Shown one piece after another: positions 1 through 10,500 of a DNA stretch of 64,000 nucleotides. Origin of the DNA: Limanda limanda (lineage: Eukaryota; Chordata; Actinopteri; Pleuronectiformes; Pleuronectidae); the NCBI RefSeq assembly GCF_963576545.1, contig NW_026870446.1:186001-250000 (forward strand), given 5' to 3'. The notes beneath the pieces are model-generated. The model saw only the letters and a list, made by a program, of their open reading frames with translations, was not told where the DNA came from and did no database searches. Numbering within the stretch: position 1 is the stretch's first letter; the number at the start of each line of letters is the position of its first letter. A program made the translations under genes and the position numbers.

Positions 1-2
1 GG

Positions 3-22
3 ATGAAAGCACATAGGAGAAA
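3..22 (+). other. 20-bp leader between telomere-like tract and box
   Basis: This purine-rich segment (starting ATGAAAGCAC, ending GGAGAAA) joins each TTAGGG tract to the next 45-bp box. It is absent in front of the second box of an L unit, where the B tail takes its place. It therefore marks the true start of every S and L unit and is the cleanest landmark for counting them. Rare substitutions occur, for example GGAGATAGAG near 37651 and AAAGATATAT near 60151. Confidence 0.85.
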
Positions 23-67
23 GAGATATTCTTGAATAACTTTTTTTGTGAAGGTCGGAGAGACTTG
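23..67 (+). other. 45-bp box shared by monomers A and B
   Basis: This segment begins GAGATATTC, contains T7 followed by GTGAAGGTCGGAGAG, and ends ACTTG. It occurs once per monomer, about 399 times in the window, and is nearly invariant although the adjacent A and B bodies differ at about 30% of positions. The commonest change is GTGAAG to GTAAAG, found in a limited set of units (for example near 530, 5972, 11092, 12049 and 58565). Such a conserved block inside a diverging satellite could be a protein-binding site (compare the CENP-B box of primate alpha satellite) or a preferred tract for conversion or crossover. Neither role is shown here. Confidence 0.85.
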
Positions 68-77
68 CAAGTAGGCT

Positions 78-99
78 CTACCCCCACTAAATGGGGTAG
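78..99. other. Perfect 7-bp hairpin in the A body
   Basis: CTACCCC at 78-84 and GGGGTAG at 93-99 are perfect inverted repeats around the 8-nt loop CACTAAAT. The hairpin sits inside a wider imperfect inverted repeat, GTCGGAGA (from about 54) against TCTCCGAC (from about 129), so a transcript or extruded strand could form nested stems. In most A bodies that follow monomer B the 3' arm reads GGGGTTG, which puts a T-T mismatch in the stem. The diverged B body does not keep the hairpin. Whether it forms is unknown. Confidence 0.6.
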
Positions 100-144
100 C
101 GCGCATCGATCGGTACCATCCTTGAGCTTCTCCGACTTTCGGAA

Positions 145-165
145 GGGTTAGGGTTAGGGTTAGGG
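145..165 (+). repeat. Telomere-like tract with four G3 runs (G-quadruplex motif)
   Basis: The end of each A monomer reads GGAAGGG followed by TTAGGG three times, giving four runs of three G separated by TTA loops, the minimal human-type telomeric quadruplex motif. Fifteen units carry only two TTAGGG (three G-runs): those starting at 482, 3044, 6723, 10734, 11209, 18581, 22105, 23705, 26422, 41171, 43895, 49686, 49843, 51125 and 56110. A substitution gives TTAAGG at about 14885, and a lost G near 38576 weakens another tract. About 263 full motifs remain, spaced mostly 163 or 318 bp apart, all on the + strand. Folding and protein binding are predictions from motif identity. Confidence 0.9.
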
Positions 166-185
166 ATGAAAGCACATAGGAGAAA

Positions 186-340
186 GAGATATTCTTGAAT
201 AACTTTTTTTGTGAAGGTCGGAGAGACTTGGAAAGTGGTTGCATCTGGACTAATTTGGGTCCTGCGGATCGATTGGTACCATGCCCGAGCTTGTACGACC
301 TTCGGAAGAGGTCGACCGACGAAATTCCCCCAAATCTGAG
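186..340 (+). repeat. Monomer B (155 bp), diverged partner of monomer A
   Basis: Monomer B is the 45-bp box (186-230), a 78-bp body (231-308) and a 32-bp tail (309-340). The body aligns to the A body (68-145) over all 78 positions without a gap at 55 identities (about 70%). The box is identical to the A box. The two monomers are therefore ancient duplicates whose left part is kept identical and whose right part has diverged. B lacks TTAGGG. It occurs 119 times and is always followed by an A monomer, never by another B. Two main subtypes differ just after the box: GGAAAGTGG, and GAAAAGTGG, which is seen only left of 38 kb. Confidence 0.95.
309..340 (+). other. 32-bp B-specific tail
   Basis: This replaces the TTAGGG tract and leader at the end of monomer B. 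It contains the GGTCGACC palindrome, a C5 run and AAATCTGAG, and leads straight into the second 45-bp box of the L unit. It has no visible similarity to the A tail. An extra A in its A3 run defines four 319-bp L units (46783, 52244, 53533, 58998). A C-run of four instead of five occurs at 39248-39251, and GACCGTCGAA replaces GACCGACGAA in the two L units starting at 24498 and 24816. Confidence 0.85.
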
Positions 341-3300
341 GAGATATTCTTGAATAACTTTTTTTGTGAAGGTCGGAGAGACTTGCAAGTAGGCTCTACC
401 CCCACTAAATGGGGTAGCGCGCATCGATCGGTACCATCCTTGAGCTTCTCCGACTTTTGGAAGGGTTAGGGTTAGGGTTAGGGATGAAAGCACATAGGAG
501 AAAGAGATATTCTTGAATAACTTTTTTTGTAAAGGTCGGAGAGACTTGGAAAGTGGTTGCATCTGGACTAATTTGGGTCCTGCGGATCGATTGGTACCAT
601 CCCCGAGCTTGTACGACCTTCGGAAGAGGTCGACCGACGAAATTCCCCCAAATCTGAGGAGATATTCTTGAATAACTTTTTTTGTGAAGGTCGGAGAGAC
701 TTGCAAGTAGGCTCTACCCCCACTAAATGGGGTTGCACGCATCGATCGGTACCATCCTTGAGCTTCTCCGACTTTCGGAAGGGTTAGGGTTAGGGATGAA
801 AGCACATAGGAGAAAGAGATATTCTTGAATAACTTTTTTTGTGAAGGTCGGAGAGACTTGCAAGTAGGCTCTACCCCCACTAAATGGGGTAGCGCGCATC
901 GATCGGTACCATCCTTGAGCTTCTCCGACTTTCGGAAGGGTTAGGGTTAGGGTTAGGGATGAAAGCACATAGGAGAAAGAGATATTCTTGAATAACTTTT
1001 TTTGTGAAGGTCGGAGAGACTTGGAAAGTGGTTGCATCTGGACTAATTTGGGTCCTGCGGATCGATTGGTACCATCCCCGAGCTTGTACGACCTTCGGAA
1101 GAGGTCGACCGACGAAATTCCCCCAAATCTGAGGAGATATTCTTGAATAACTTTTTTTGTGAAGGTCGGAGAGACTTGCAAGTAGGCTCTACCCCCACTA
1201 AATGGGGTTGCGCGCATCGATCGGTACCATCCTTGAGCTTCTCCGACTTTCGGAAGGGTTAGGGTTAGGGTTAGGGATGAAAGCACATAGGAGAAAGAGA
1301 TATTCTTGAATAACTTTTTTTGTGAAGGTCGGAGAGACTTGCAAGTAGGCTCTACTCCCACTAAATGGAGTAGCGCACATCGATCGGTACCATCCTTGAG
1401 CTTCTCCGACTTTCGGAAGGGTTAGGGTTAGGGTTAGGGATGAAAGCACATAGGAGAAAGAGATATTCTTGAATAACTTTTTTTGTGAAGGTCGGAGAGA
1501 CTTGCAAGTAGGCTCTACCCCCACTAAATGGGGTAGCGCGCATCGATCGGTACCATCCTTGAGCTTCTCCGACTTTCGGAAGGGTTAGGGTTAGGGTTAG
1601 GGATGAAAGCACATAGGAGAAAGAGATATTCTTGAATAACTTTTTTTGTGAAGGTCGGAGAGACTTGCAAGTAGGCTCTACCCCCACTAAATGGGGAAGC
1701 GCGCATCGATCGGTACCATCCTTGAGCTTCTCCGACTTTCGGAAGGGTTAGGGTTAGGGTTAGGGATGAAAGCACATAGGAGAAAGAGATATTCTTGAAT
1801 AACTTTTTTTGTGAAGGTCGGAGAGACTTGGAAAGTGGTTGCATCTGGACTAATTTGGGTCCTGCGGATCGATTGGTACCATGCCCGAGCTTGTACGACC
1901 TTCGGAAGAGGTCGACCGACGAAATTCCCCCAAATCTGAGGAGATATTCTTGAATAACTTTTTTTGTGAAGGTCGGAGAGACTTGCAAGTAGGCTCTACC
2001 CCCACTAAATGGGGTAGCGCGCATCGATCGGTACCATCCTTGAGCTTCTCCGACTTTCGGAAGGGTTAGGGTTAGGGTTAGGGATGAAAGCACATAGGAG
2101 AAAGAGATATTCTTGAATAACTTTTTTTGTGAAGGTCGGAGAGACTTGCAAGTAGGCTCTACCCCCACTAAATGGGGTAGCGCGCATCGATCGGTACCAT
2201 CCTTGAGCTTCTCCGACTTTCGGAAGGGTTAGGGTTAGGGTTAGGGATGAAAGCACATAGGAGAAAGAGATATTCTTGAATAACTTTTTTTGTGAAGGTC
2301 GGAGAGACTTGGAAAGTGGTTGCATCTGGACTAATTTGGGTCCTGCGGATCGATTGGTACCATCCCCGAGCTTGTACGACCTTCGGAAGAGGTCGACCGA
2401 CGAAATTCCCCCAAATCTGAGGAGATATTCTTGAATAACTTTTTTTGTGAAGGTCGGAGAGACTTGCAAGTAGGCTCTACCCCCACTAAATGGGGTTGCG
2501 CGCATCGATCGGTACCATCCTTGAGCTTCTCCGACTTTCGGAAGGGTTAGGGTTAGGGTTAGGGATGAAAGCACATAGGAGAAAGAGATATTCTTGAATA
2601 ACTTTTTTTGTGAAGGTCGGAGAGACTTGAAAAGTGGTTGCATCTGGACTAATTTGGGTCCTGCAGATCGATTGGTACCATCCCCGAGCTTGTACGACCT
2701 TCGGAAGAGGTCGACCGACGAAATTCCCCCAAATCTGAGGAGATATTCTTGAATAACTTTTTTTGTGAAGGTCGGAGAGACTTGCAAGTAGGCTCTACCC
2801 CCACTAAATGGGGTTGCGCGCATCGATCGGTACCATCCTTGAGCTTCTCCGACTTTCGGAAGGGTTAGGGTTAGGGTTAGGGATGAAAGCACATAGGAGA
2901 AAGAGATATTCTTGAATAACTTTTTTTGTGAAGGTCGGAGAGACTTGCAAGTAGGCTCTACCCCCACTAAATGGGGTAGCGCGCATCGATCGGTACCATC
3001 CTTGAGCTTCTCCGACTTTCGGAAGGGTTAGGGTTAGGGTTAGGGATGAAAGCACATAGGAGAAAGAGATATTCTTGAATAACTTTTTTTGTGAAGGTCG
3101 GAGAGACTTGGAAAGTGGTTGCATCTGGACTAATTTGGGTCCTGCGGATCGATTGGTACCATGCCCGAGCTTGTACGACCTTCGGAAGAGGTCGACCGAC
3201 GAAATTCCCCCAAATCTGAGGAGATATTCTTGAATAACTTTTTTTGTGAAGGTCGGAGAGACTTGCAAGTAGGCTCTACCCCCACTAAATGGGGTTGCAC

Positions 3301-6300
3301 GCATCGATCGGTACCATCCTTGAGCTTCTCCGACTTTCGGAAGGGTTAGGGTTAGGGATGAAAGCACATAGGAGAAAGAGATATTCTTGAATAACTTTTT
3401 TTGTGAAGGTCGGAGAGACTTGCAAGTAGGCTCTACCCCCACTAAATGGGGTAGCGCGCATCGATCGGTACCATCCTTGAGCTTCTCCGACTTTCGGAAG
3501 GGTTAGGGTTAGGGTTAGGGATGAAAGCACATAGGAGAAAGAGATATTCTTGAATAACTTTTTTTGTGAAGGTCGGAGAGACTTGGAAAGTGGTTGCATC
3601 TGGACTAATTTGGGTCCTGCGGATCGATTGGTACCATCCCCGAGCTTGTACGACCTTCGGAAGAGGTCGACCGACGAAATTCCCCCAAATCTGAGGAGAT
3701 ATTCTTGAATAACTTTTTTTGTGAAGGTCGGAGAGACTTGCAAGTAGGCTCTACCCCCACTAAATGGGGTTGCGCGCATCGATCGGTACCATCCTTGAGC
3801 TTCTCCGACTTTCGGAAGGGTTAGGGTTAGGGTTAGGGATGAAAGCACATAGGAGAAAGAGATATTCTTGAATAACTTTTTTTGTGAAGGTCGGAGAGAC
3901 TTGCAAGTAGGCTCTACTCCCACTAAATGGGGTAGCGCACATCGATCGGTACCATCCTTGAGCTTCTCCGACTTTCGGAAGGGTTAGGGTTAGGGTTAGG
4001 GATGAAAGCACATAGGAGAAAGAGATATTCTTGAATAACTTTTTTTGTGAAGGTCGGAGAGACTTGCAAGTAGGCTCTACCCCCACTAAATGGGGTAGCG
4101 CGCATCGATCGGTACCATCCTTGAGCTTCTCCGACTTTCGGAAGGGTTAGGGTTAGGGTTAGGGATGAAAGCACATAGGAGAAAGAGATATTCTTGAATA
4201 ACTTTTTTTGTGAAGGTCGGAGAGACTTGCAAGTAGGCTCTACCCCCACTAAATGGGGAAGCGCGCATCGATCGGTACCATCCTTGAGCTTCTCCGACTT
4301 TCGGAAGGGTTAGGGTTAGGGTTAGGGATGAAAGCACATAGGAGAAAGAGATATTCTTGAATAACTTTTTTTGTGAAGGTCGGAGAGACTTGGAAAGTGG
4401 TTGCATCTGGACTAATTTGGGTCCTGCGGATCGATTGGTACCATGCCCGAGCTTGTACGACCTTCGGAAGAGGTCGACCGACGAAATTCCCCCAAATCTG
4501 AGGAGATATTCTTGAATAACTTTTTTTGTGAAGGTCGGAGAGACTTGCAAGTAGGCTCTACCCCCACTAAATGGGGTAGCGCGCATCGATCGGTACCATC
4601 CTTGAGCTTCTCCGACTTTCGGAAGGGTTAGGGTTAGGGTTAGGGATGAAAGCACATAGGAGAAAGAGATATTCTTGAATAACTTTTTTTGTGAAGGTCG
4701 GAGAGACTTGCAAGTAGGCTCTACCCCCACTAAATGGGGTAGCGCGCATCGATCGGTACCATCCTTGAGCTTCTCCGACTTTCGGAAGGGTTAGGGTTAG
4801 GGTTAGGGATGAAAGCACATAGGAGAAAGAGATATTCTTGAATAACTTTTTTTGTGAAGGTCGGAGAGACTTGGAAAGTGGTTGCATCTGGACTAATTTG
4901 GGTCCTGCGGATCGATTGGTACCATCCCCGAGCTTGTACGACCTTCGGAAGAGGTCGACCGACGAAATTCCCCCAAATCTGAGGAGATATTCTTGAATAA
5001 CTTTTTTTGTGAAGGTCGGAGAGACTTGCAAGTAGGCTCTACCCCCACTAAATGGGGTTGCGCGCATCGATCGGTACCATCCTTGAGCTTCTCCGACTTT
5101 CGGAAGGGTTAGGGTTAGGGTTAGGGATGAAAGCACATAGGAGAAAGAGATATTCTTGAATAACTTTTTTTGTGAAGGTCGGAGAGACTTGAAAAGTGGT
5201 TGCATCTGGACTAATTTGGGTCCTGCGGATCGATTGGTACCATCCCCGAGCTTGTACGACCTTCGGAAGAGGTCGACCGACGAAATTCCCCCAAATCTGA
5301 GGAGATATTCTTGAATAACTTTTTTTGTGAAGGTCGGAGAGACTTGCAAGTAGGCTCTACCCCCACTAAATGGGGTTGCGCGCATCGATCGGTACCATCC
5401 TTGAGCTTCTCCGACTTTCGGAAGGGTTAGGGTTAGGGTTAGGGATGAAAGCACATAGGAGAAAGAGATATTCTTGAATAACTTTTTTTGTGAAGGTCGG
5501 AGAGACTTGCAAGTAGGCTCTACCCCCACTAAATGGGGTAGCGCGCATCGATCGGTACCATCCTTGAGCTTCTCCGACTTTCGGAAGGGTTAGGGTTAGG
5601 GTTAGGGATGAAAGCACATAGGAGAAAGAGATATTCTTGAATAACTTTTTTTGTGAAGGTCGGAGAGACTTGGAAAGTGGTTGCATCTGGACTAATTTGG
5701 GTCCTGCGGATCGATTGGTACCATGCCCGAGCTTGTACGACCTTCGGAAGAGGTCGACCGACGAAATTCCCCCAAATCTGAGGAGATATTCTTGAATAAC
5801 TTTTTTTGTGAAGGTCGGAGAGACTTGCAAGTAGGCTCTACCCCCACTAAATGGGGTAGCGCGCATCGATCGGTACCATCCTTGAGCTTCTCCGACTTTC
5901 GGAAGGGTTAGGGTTAGGGTTAGGGATGAAAGCACATAGGAGAAAGAGATATTCTTGAATAACTTTTTTTGTAAAGGTCGGAGAGACTTGGAAAGTGGTT
6001 GCATCTGGACTAATTTGGGTCCTGCGGATCGATTGGTACCATCCCCGAGCTTGTACGACCTTCGGAAGAGGTCGACCGACGAAATTCCCCCAAATCTGAG
6101 GAGATATTCTTGAATAACTTTTTTTGTGAAGGTCGGAGAGACTTGCAAGTAGGCTCTACCCCCACTAAATGGGGTTGCGCGCATCGATCGGTACCATCCT
6201 TGAGCTTCTCCGACTTTCGGAAGGGTTAGGGTTAGGGTTAGGGATGAAAGCACATAGGAGAAAGAGATATTCTTGAATAACTTTTTTTGTGAAGGTCGGA

Positions 6301-7513
6301 GAGACTTGCAAGTAGGCTCTACCCCCACTAAATGGGGTAGCGCGCATCGATCGGTACCATCCTTGAGCTTCTCCGACTTTCGGAAGGGTTAGGGTTAGGG
6401 TTAGGGATGAAAGCACATAGGAGAAAGAGATATTCTTGAATAACTTTTTTTGTGAAGGTCGGAGAGACTTGGAAAGTGGTTGCATCTGGACTAATTTGGG
6501 TCCTGCGGATCGATTGGTACCATCCCCGAGCTTGTACGACCTTCGGAAGAGGTCGACCGACGAAATTCCCCCAAATCTGAGGAGATATTCTTGAATAACT
6601 TTTTTTGTGAAGGTCGGAGAGACTTGCAAGTAGGCTCTACCCCCACTAAATGGGGTTGCGCGCATCGATCGGTACCATCCTTGAGCTTCTCCGACTTTCG
6701 GAAGGGTTAGGGTTAGGGTTAGGGATGAAAGCACATAGGAGAAAGAGATATTCTTGAATAACTTTTTTTGTGAAGGTCGGAGAGACTTGAAAAGTGGTTG
6801 CATCTGGACTAATTTGGGTCCTGCGGATCGATTGGTACCATCCCCGAGCTTGTAAGACCTTCGGAAGAGGTCGACCGACGAAATTCCCCCAAATCTGAGG
6901 AGATATTCTTGAATAACTTTTTTTGTGAAGGTCGGAGAGACTTGCAAGTAGGCTCTACCCCCACTAAATGGGGTTGCGCGCATCGATCGGTACCATCCTT
7001 GAGCTTCTCCGACTTTCGGAAGGGTTAGGGTTAGGGATGAAAGCACATAGGAGAAAGAGATATTCTTGAATAACTTTTTTTGTGAAGGTCGGAGAGACTT
7101 GCAAGTAGGCTCTACCCCCACTAAATGGGGTAGCGCGCATCGATCGGTACCATCTTTGAGCTTCTCCGACTTTCGGAAGGGTTAGGGTTAGGGTTAGGGA
7201 TGAAAGCACATAGGAGAAAGAGATATTCTTGAATAACTTTTTTTGTGAAGGTCGGAGAGACTTGAAAAGTGGTTGCATCTGGACTAATTTGGGTCCTGCA
7301 GATCGATTGGTACCATCCCCGAGCTTGTACGACCTTCGGAAGAGGTCGACCGACGAAATTCCCCCAAATCTGAGGAGATATTCTTGAATAACTTTTTTTG
7401 TGAAGGTCGGAGAGACTTGCAAGTAGGCTAACCCCACTAAATGGGGTTGCGCGCATCGATCGGTACCATCCTTGAGCTTCTCCGACTTTCGGAAGGGTTA
7501 GGGTTAGGGTTAG

Positions 7514-10500
7514 GGATGAAAGCACATAGGAGAAAGAGATATTCTTGAATAACTTTTTTTGTGAAGGTCGGAGAGACTTGCAAGTAGGCTCTACTCCCAC
7601 TAAATGGGGTAGCGCGCATCGATCGGTACCATCCTTGAGCTTCTCCGACTTTCGGAAGGGTTAGGGTTAGGGTTAGGGATGAAAGCACATAGGAGAAAGA
7701 GATATTCTTGAATAACTTTTTTTGTGAAGGTCGGAGAGACTTGCAAGTAGGCTCTACCCCCACTAAATGGGGTAGCGCGCATCGATCGGTACCATCCTTG
7801 AGCTTCTCCGACTTTCGGAAGGGTTAGGGTTAGGGTTAGGGATGAAAGCACATAGGAGAAAGAGATATTCTTGAATAACTTTTTTTGTGAAGGTCGGAGA
7901 GACTTGCAAGTAGGCTCTACCCCCACTAAATGGGGTAGCGCGCATCGATCGGTACCATCCTTGAGCTTCTCCGACTTTCGGAAGGGTTAGGGTTAGGGTT
8001 AGGGATGAAAGCACATAGGAGAAAGAGATATTCTTGAATAACTTTTTTTGTGAAGGTCGGAGAGACTTGCAAGTAGGCTCTACCCCCACTAAATGGGGTA
8101 GCGCGCATCGATCGGTACCATCTTTGAGCTTCTCCGACTTTCGGAAGGGTTAGGGTTAGGGTTAGGGATGAAAGCACATAGGAGAAAGAGATATTCTTGA
8201 ATAACTTTTTTTGTGAAGGTCGGAGAGACTTGAAAAGTGGTTGCATCTGGACTAATTTGGGTCCTGCAGATCGATTGGTACCATCCCCGAGCTTGTACGA
8301 CCTTCGGAAGAGGTCGACCGACGAAATTCCCCCAAATCTGAGGAGATATTCTTGAATAACTTTTTTTGTGAAGGTCGGAGAGACTTGCAAGTAGGCTCTA
8401 CCCCCACTAAATGGGGTTGCGCGCATCGATCGGTACCATCCTTGAGCTTCTCCGACTTTCGGAAGGGTTAGGGTTAGGGTTAGGGATGAAAGCACATAGG
8501 AGAAAGAGATATTCTTGAATAACTTTTTTTGTGAAGGTCGGAGAGACTTGAAAAGTGGTTGCATCTGGACTAATTTGGGTCCTGCAGATCGATTGGTACC
8601 ATCCCCGAGCTTGTACGACCTTCGGAAGAGGTCGACCGACGAAATTCCCCCAAATCTGAGGAGATATTCTTGAATAACTTTTTTTGTGAAGGTCGGAGAG
8701 ACTTGCAAGTAGGCTCTACCCCCACTAAATGGGGTTGCGCGCATCGATCGGTACCATCCTTGAGCTTCTCCGACTTTCGGAAGGGTTAGGGTTAGGGTTA
8801 GGGATGAAAGCACATAGGAGAAAGAGATATTCTTGAATAACTTTTTTTGTGAAGGTCGGAGAGACTTGCAAGTAGGCTCTACCCCCACTAAATGGGGTAG
8901 CGCGCATCGATCGGTACCATCCTTGAGCTTCTCCGACTTTCGGAAGGGTTAGGGTTAGGGTTAGGGATGAAAGCACATAGGAGAAAGAGATATTCTTGAA
9001 TAACTTTTTTTGTGAAGGTCGGAGAGACTTGCAAGTAGGCTCTACCCCCACTAAATGGGGTAGCGCGCATCGATCGGTACCATCTTTGAGCTTCTCCGAC
9101 TTTCGGAAGGGTTAGGGTTAGGGTTAGGGATGAAAGCACATAGGAGAAAGAGATATTCTTGAATAACTTTTTTTGTGAAGGTCGGAGAGACTTGAAAAGT
9201 GGTTGCATCTGGACTAATTTGGGTCCTGCAGATCGATTGGTACCATCCCCGAGCTTGTACGACCTTCGGAAGAGGTCGACCGACGAAATTCCCCCAAATC
9301 TGAGGAGATATTCTTGAATAACTTTTTTTGTGAAGGTCGGAGAGACTTGCAAGTAGGCTCTACCCCCACTAAATGGGGTTGCGCGCATCGATCGGTACCA
9401 TCCTTGAGCTTCTCCGACTTTCGGAAGGGTTAGGGTTAGGGTTAGGGATGAAAGCACATAGGAGAAAGAGATATTCTTGAATAACTTTTTTTGTGAAGGT
9501 CGGAGAGACTTGAAAAGTGGTTGCATCTGGACTAATTTGGGTCCTGCAGATCGATTGGTACCATCCCCGAGCTTGTACGACCTTCGGAAGAGGTCGACCG
9601 ACGAAATTCCCCCAAATCTGAGGAGATATTCTTGAATAACTTTTTTTGTGAAGGTCGGAGAGACTTGCAAGTAGGCTCTACCCCCACTAAATGGGGTTGC
9701 GCGCATCGATCGGTACCATCCTTGAGCTTCTCCGACTTTCGGAAGGGTTAGGGTTAGGGTTAGGGATGAAAGCACATAGGAGAAAGAGATATTCTTGAAT
9801 AACTTTTTTTGTGAAGGTCGGAGAGACTTGCAAGTAGGCTCTACTCCCACTAAATGGGGTAGCGCGCATCGATCGGTACCATCCTTGAGCTTCTCCGACT
9901 TTCGGAAGGGTTAGGGTTAGGGTTAGGGATGAAAGCACATAGGAGAAAGAGATATTCTTGAATAACTTTTTTTGTGAAGGTCGGAGAGACTTGCAAGTAG
10001 GCTCTACCCCCACTAAATGGGGTAGCGCGCATCGATCGGTACCATCCTTGAGCTTCTCCGACTTTCGGAAGGGTTAGGGTTAGGGTTAGGGATGAAAGCA
10101 CATAGGAGAAAGAGATATTCTTGAATAACTTTTTTTGTGAAGGTCGGAGAGACTTGCAAGTAGGCTCTACCCCCACTAAATGGGGTAGCGCGCATCGATC
10201 GGTACCATCCTTGAGCTTCTCCGACTTTCGGAAGGGTTAGGGTTAGGGTTAGGGATGAAAGCACATAGGAGAAAGAGATATTCTTGAATAACTTTTTTTG
10301 TGAAGGTCGGAGAGACTTGCAAGTAGGCTCTACCCCCACTAAATGGGGTAGCGCGCATCGATCGGTACCATCTTTGAGCTTCTCCGACTTTCGGAAGGGT
10401 TAGGGTTAGGGTTAGGGATGAAAGCACATAGGAGAAAGAGATATTCTTGAATAACTTTTTTTGTGAAGGTCGGAGAGACTTGAAAAGTGGTTGCATCTGG

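Larger units (their letters stand above)
1..163 (+). repeat. Reference short unit S (monomer A, 163 bp)
   Basis: This is the first of 161 S units and a good consensus copy. In order it holds two bases of the preceding G-run, a 20-bp leader (3-22), a 45-bp box (23-67) with a T7 tract, a 78-bp body (68-145) containing CGATCG and GGTACC palindromes, and three TTAGGG repeats (148-165, the last two bases belonging to the next unit). G+C is about 47% (77 of 163). Seven CpG are present against about 8.7 expected, so CpG is not depleted. The length is close to one nucleosome core plus short linker. 163 is not a multiple of three, so any reading frame shifts by one at each S unit. Confidence 0.97.
164..481 (+). 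repeat. Reference long unit L (monomers B + A, 318 bp)
   Basis: This is the first of 119 L units. It opens with the same leader as S, then carries monomer B (186-340) followed by a complete second 45-bp box, an A body and three TTAGGG repeats. The extra DNA relative to S is exactly 155 bp. This copy belongs to a subtype with ATGCCCGAG in place of ATCCCCGAG at about 281. That subtype occurs 12 times, all left of 36.3 kb. L is 318 bp, a multiple of three, so tandem L units keep any frame open whereas S units break it. In most other L units the A body ends GGGGTTG rather than the GGGGTAG common in stand-alone S units; this copy has GGGGTAG. Confidence 0.96.
1..7513 (+). repeat. Array region I: 2562-bp higher-order repeat
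   Basis: Unit order is S L L' S L SSS L S LL S L' S L SSS L S LL S LL S LL' S L. The eleven-unit series L' S L SSS L S LL S occurs twice in tandem, at 482-3043 and 3044-5605, each 2562 bp. The copies share rare changes: CACACATCG-type and GCACGC-type variants at the same offsets and the ACTCCC variant at about 1356 and 3918. The region ends with a 316-bp L unit (7198-7513) that has lost two bases in the CTCTACCCCC stretch at 7428-7434. L units tagged ATGCCCGAG start at 164, 1764, 3044, 4326 and 5606. Confidence 0.85.

Noticed and set aside
101..118. CGATCG and GGTACC palindromes as operator or restriction-modification sites
   Set aside because: They are fixed parts of every body and nothing nearby suggests a regulator or methylase; GGTACC is retained in both A and B simply because that part of the body is conserved.
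7198..7513. 316-bp L unit as a functional variant
   Set aside because: A two-base loss at 7428-7434 in a C-rich stretch, seen once, is more simply a private indel or consensus error.
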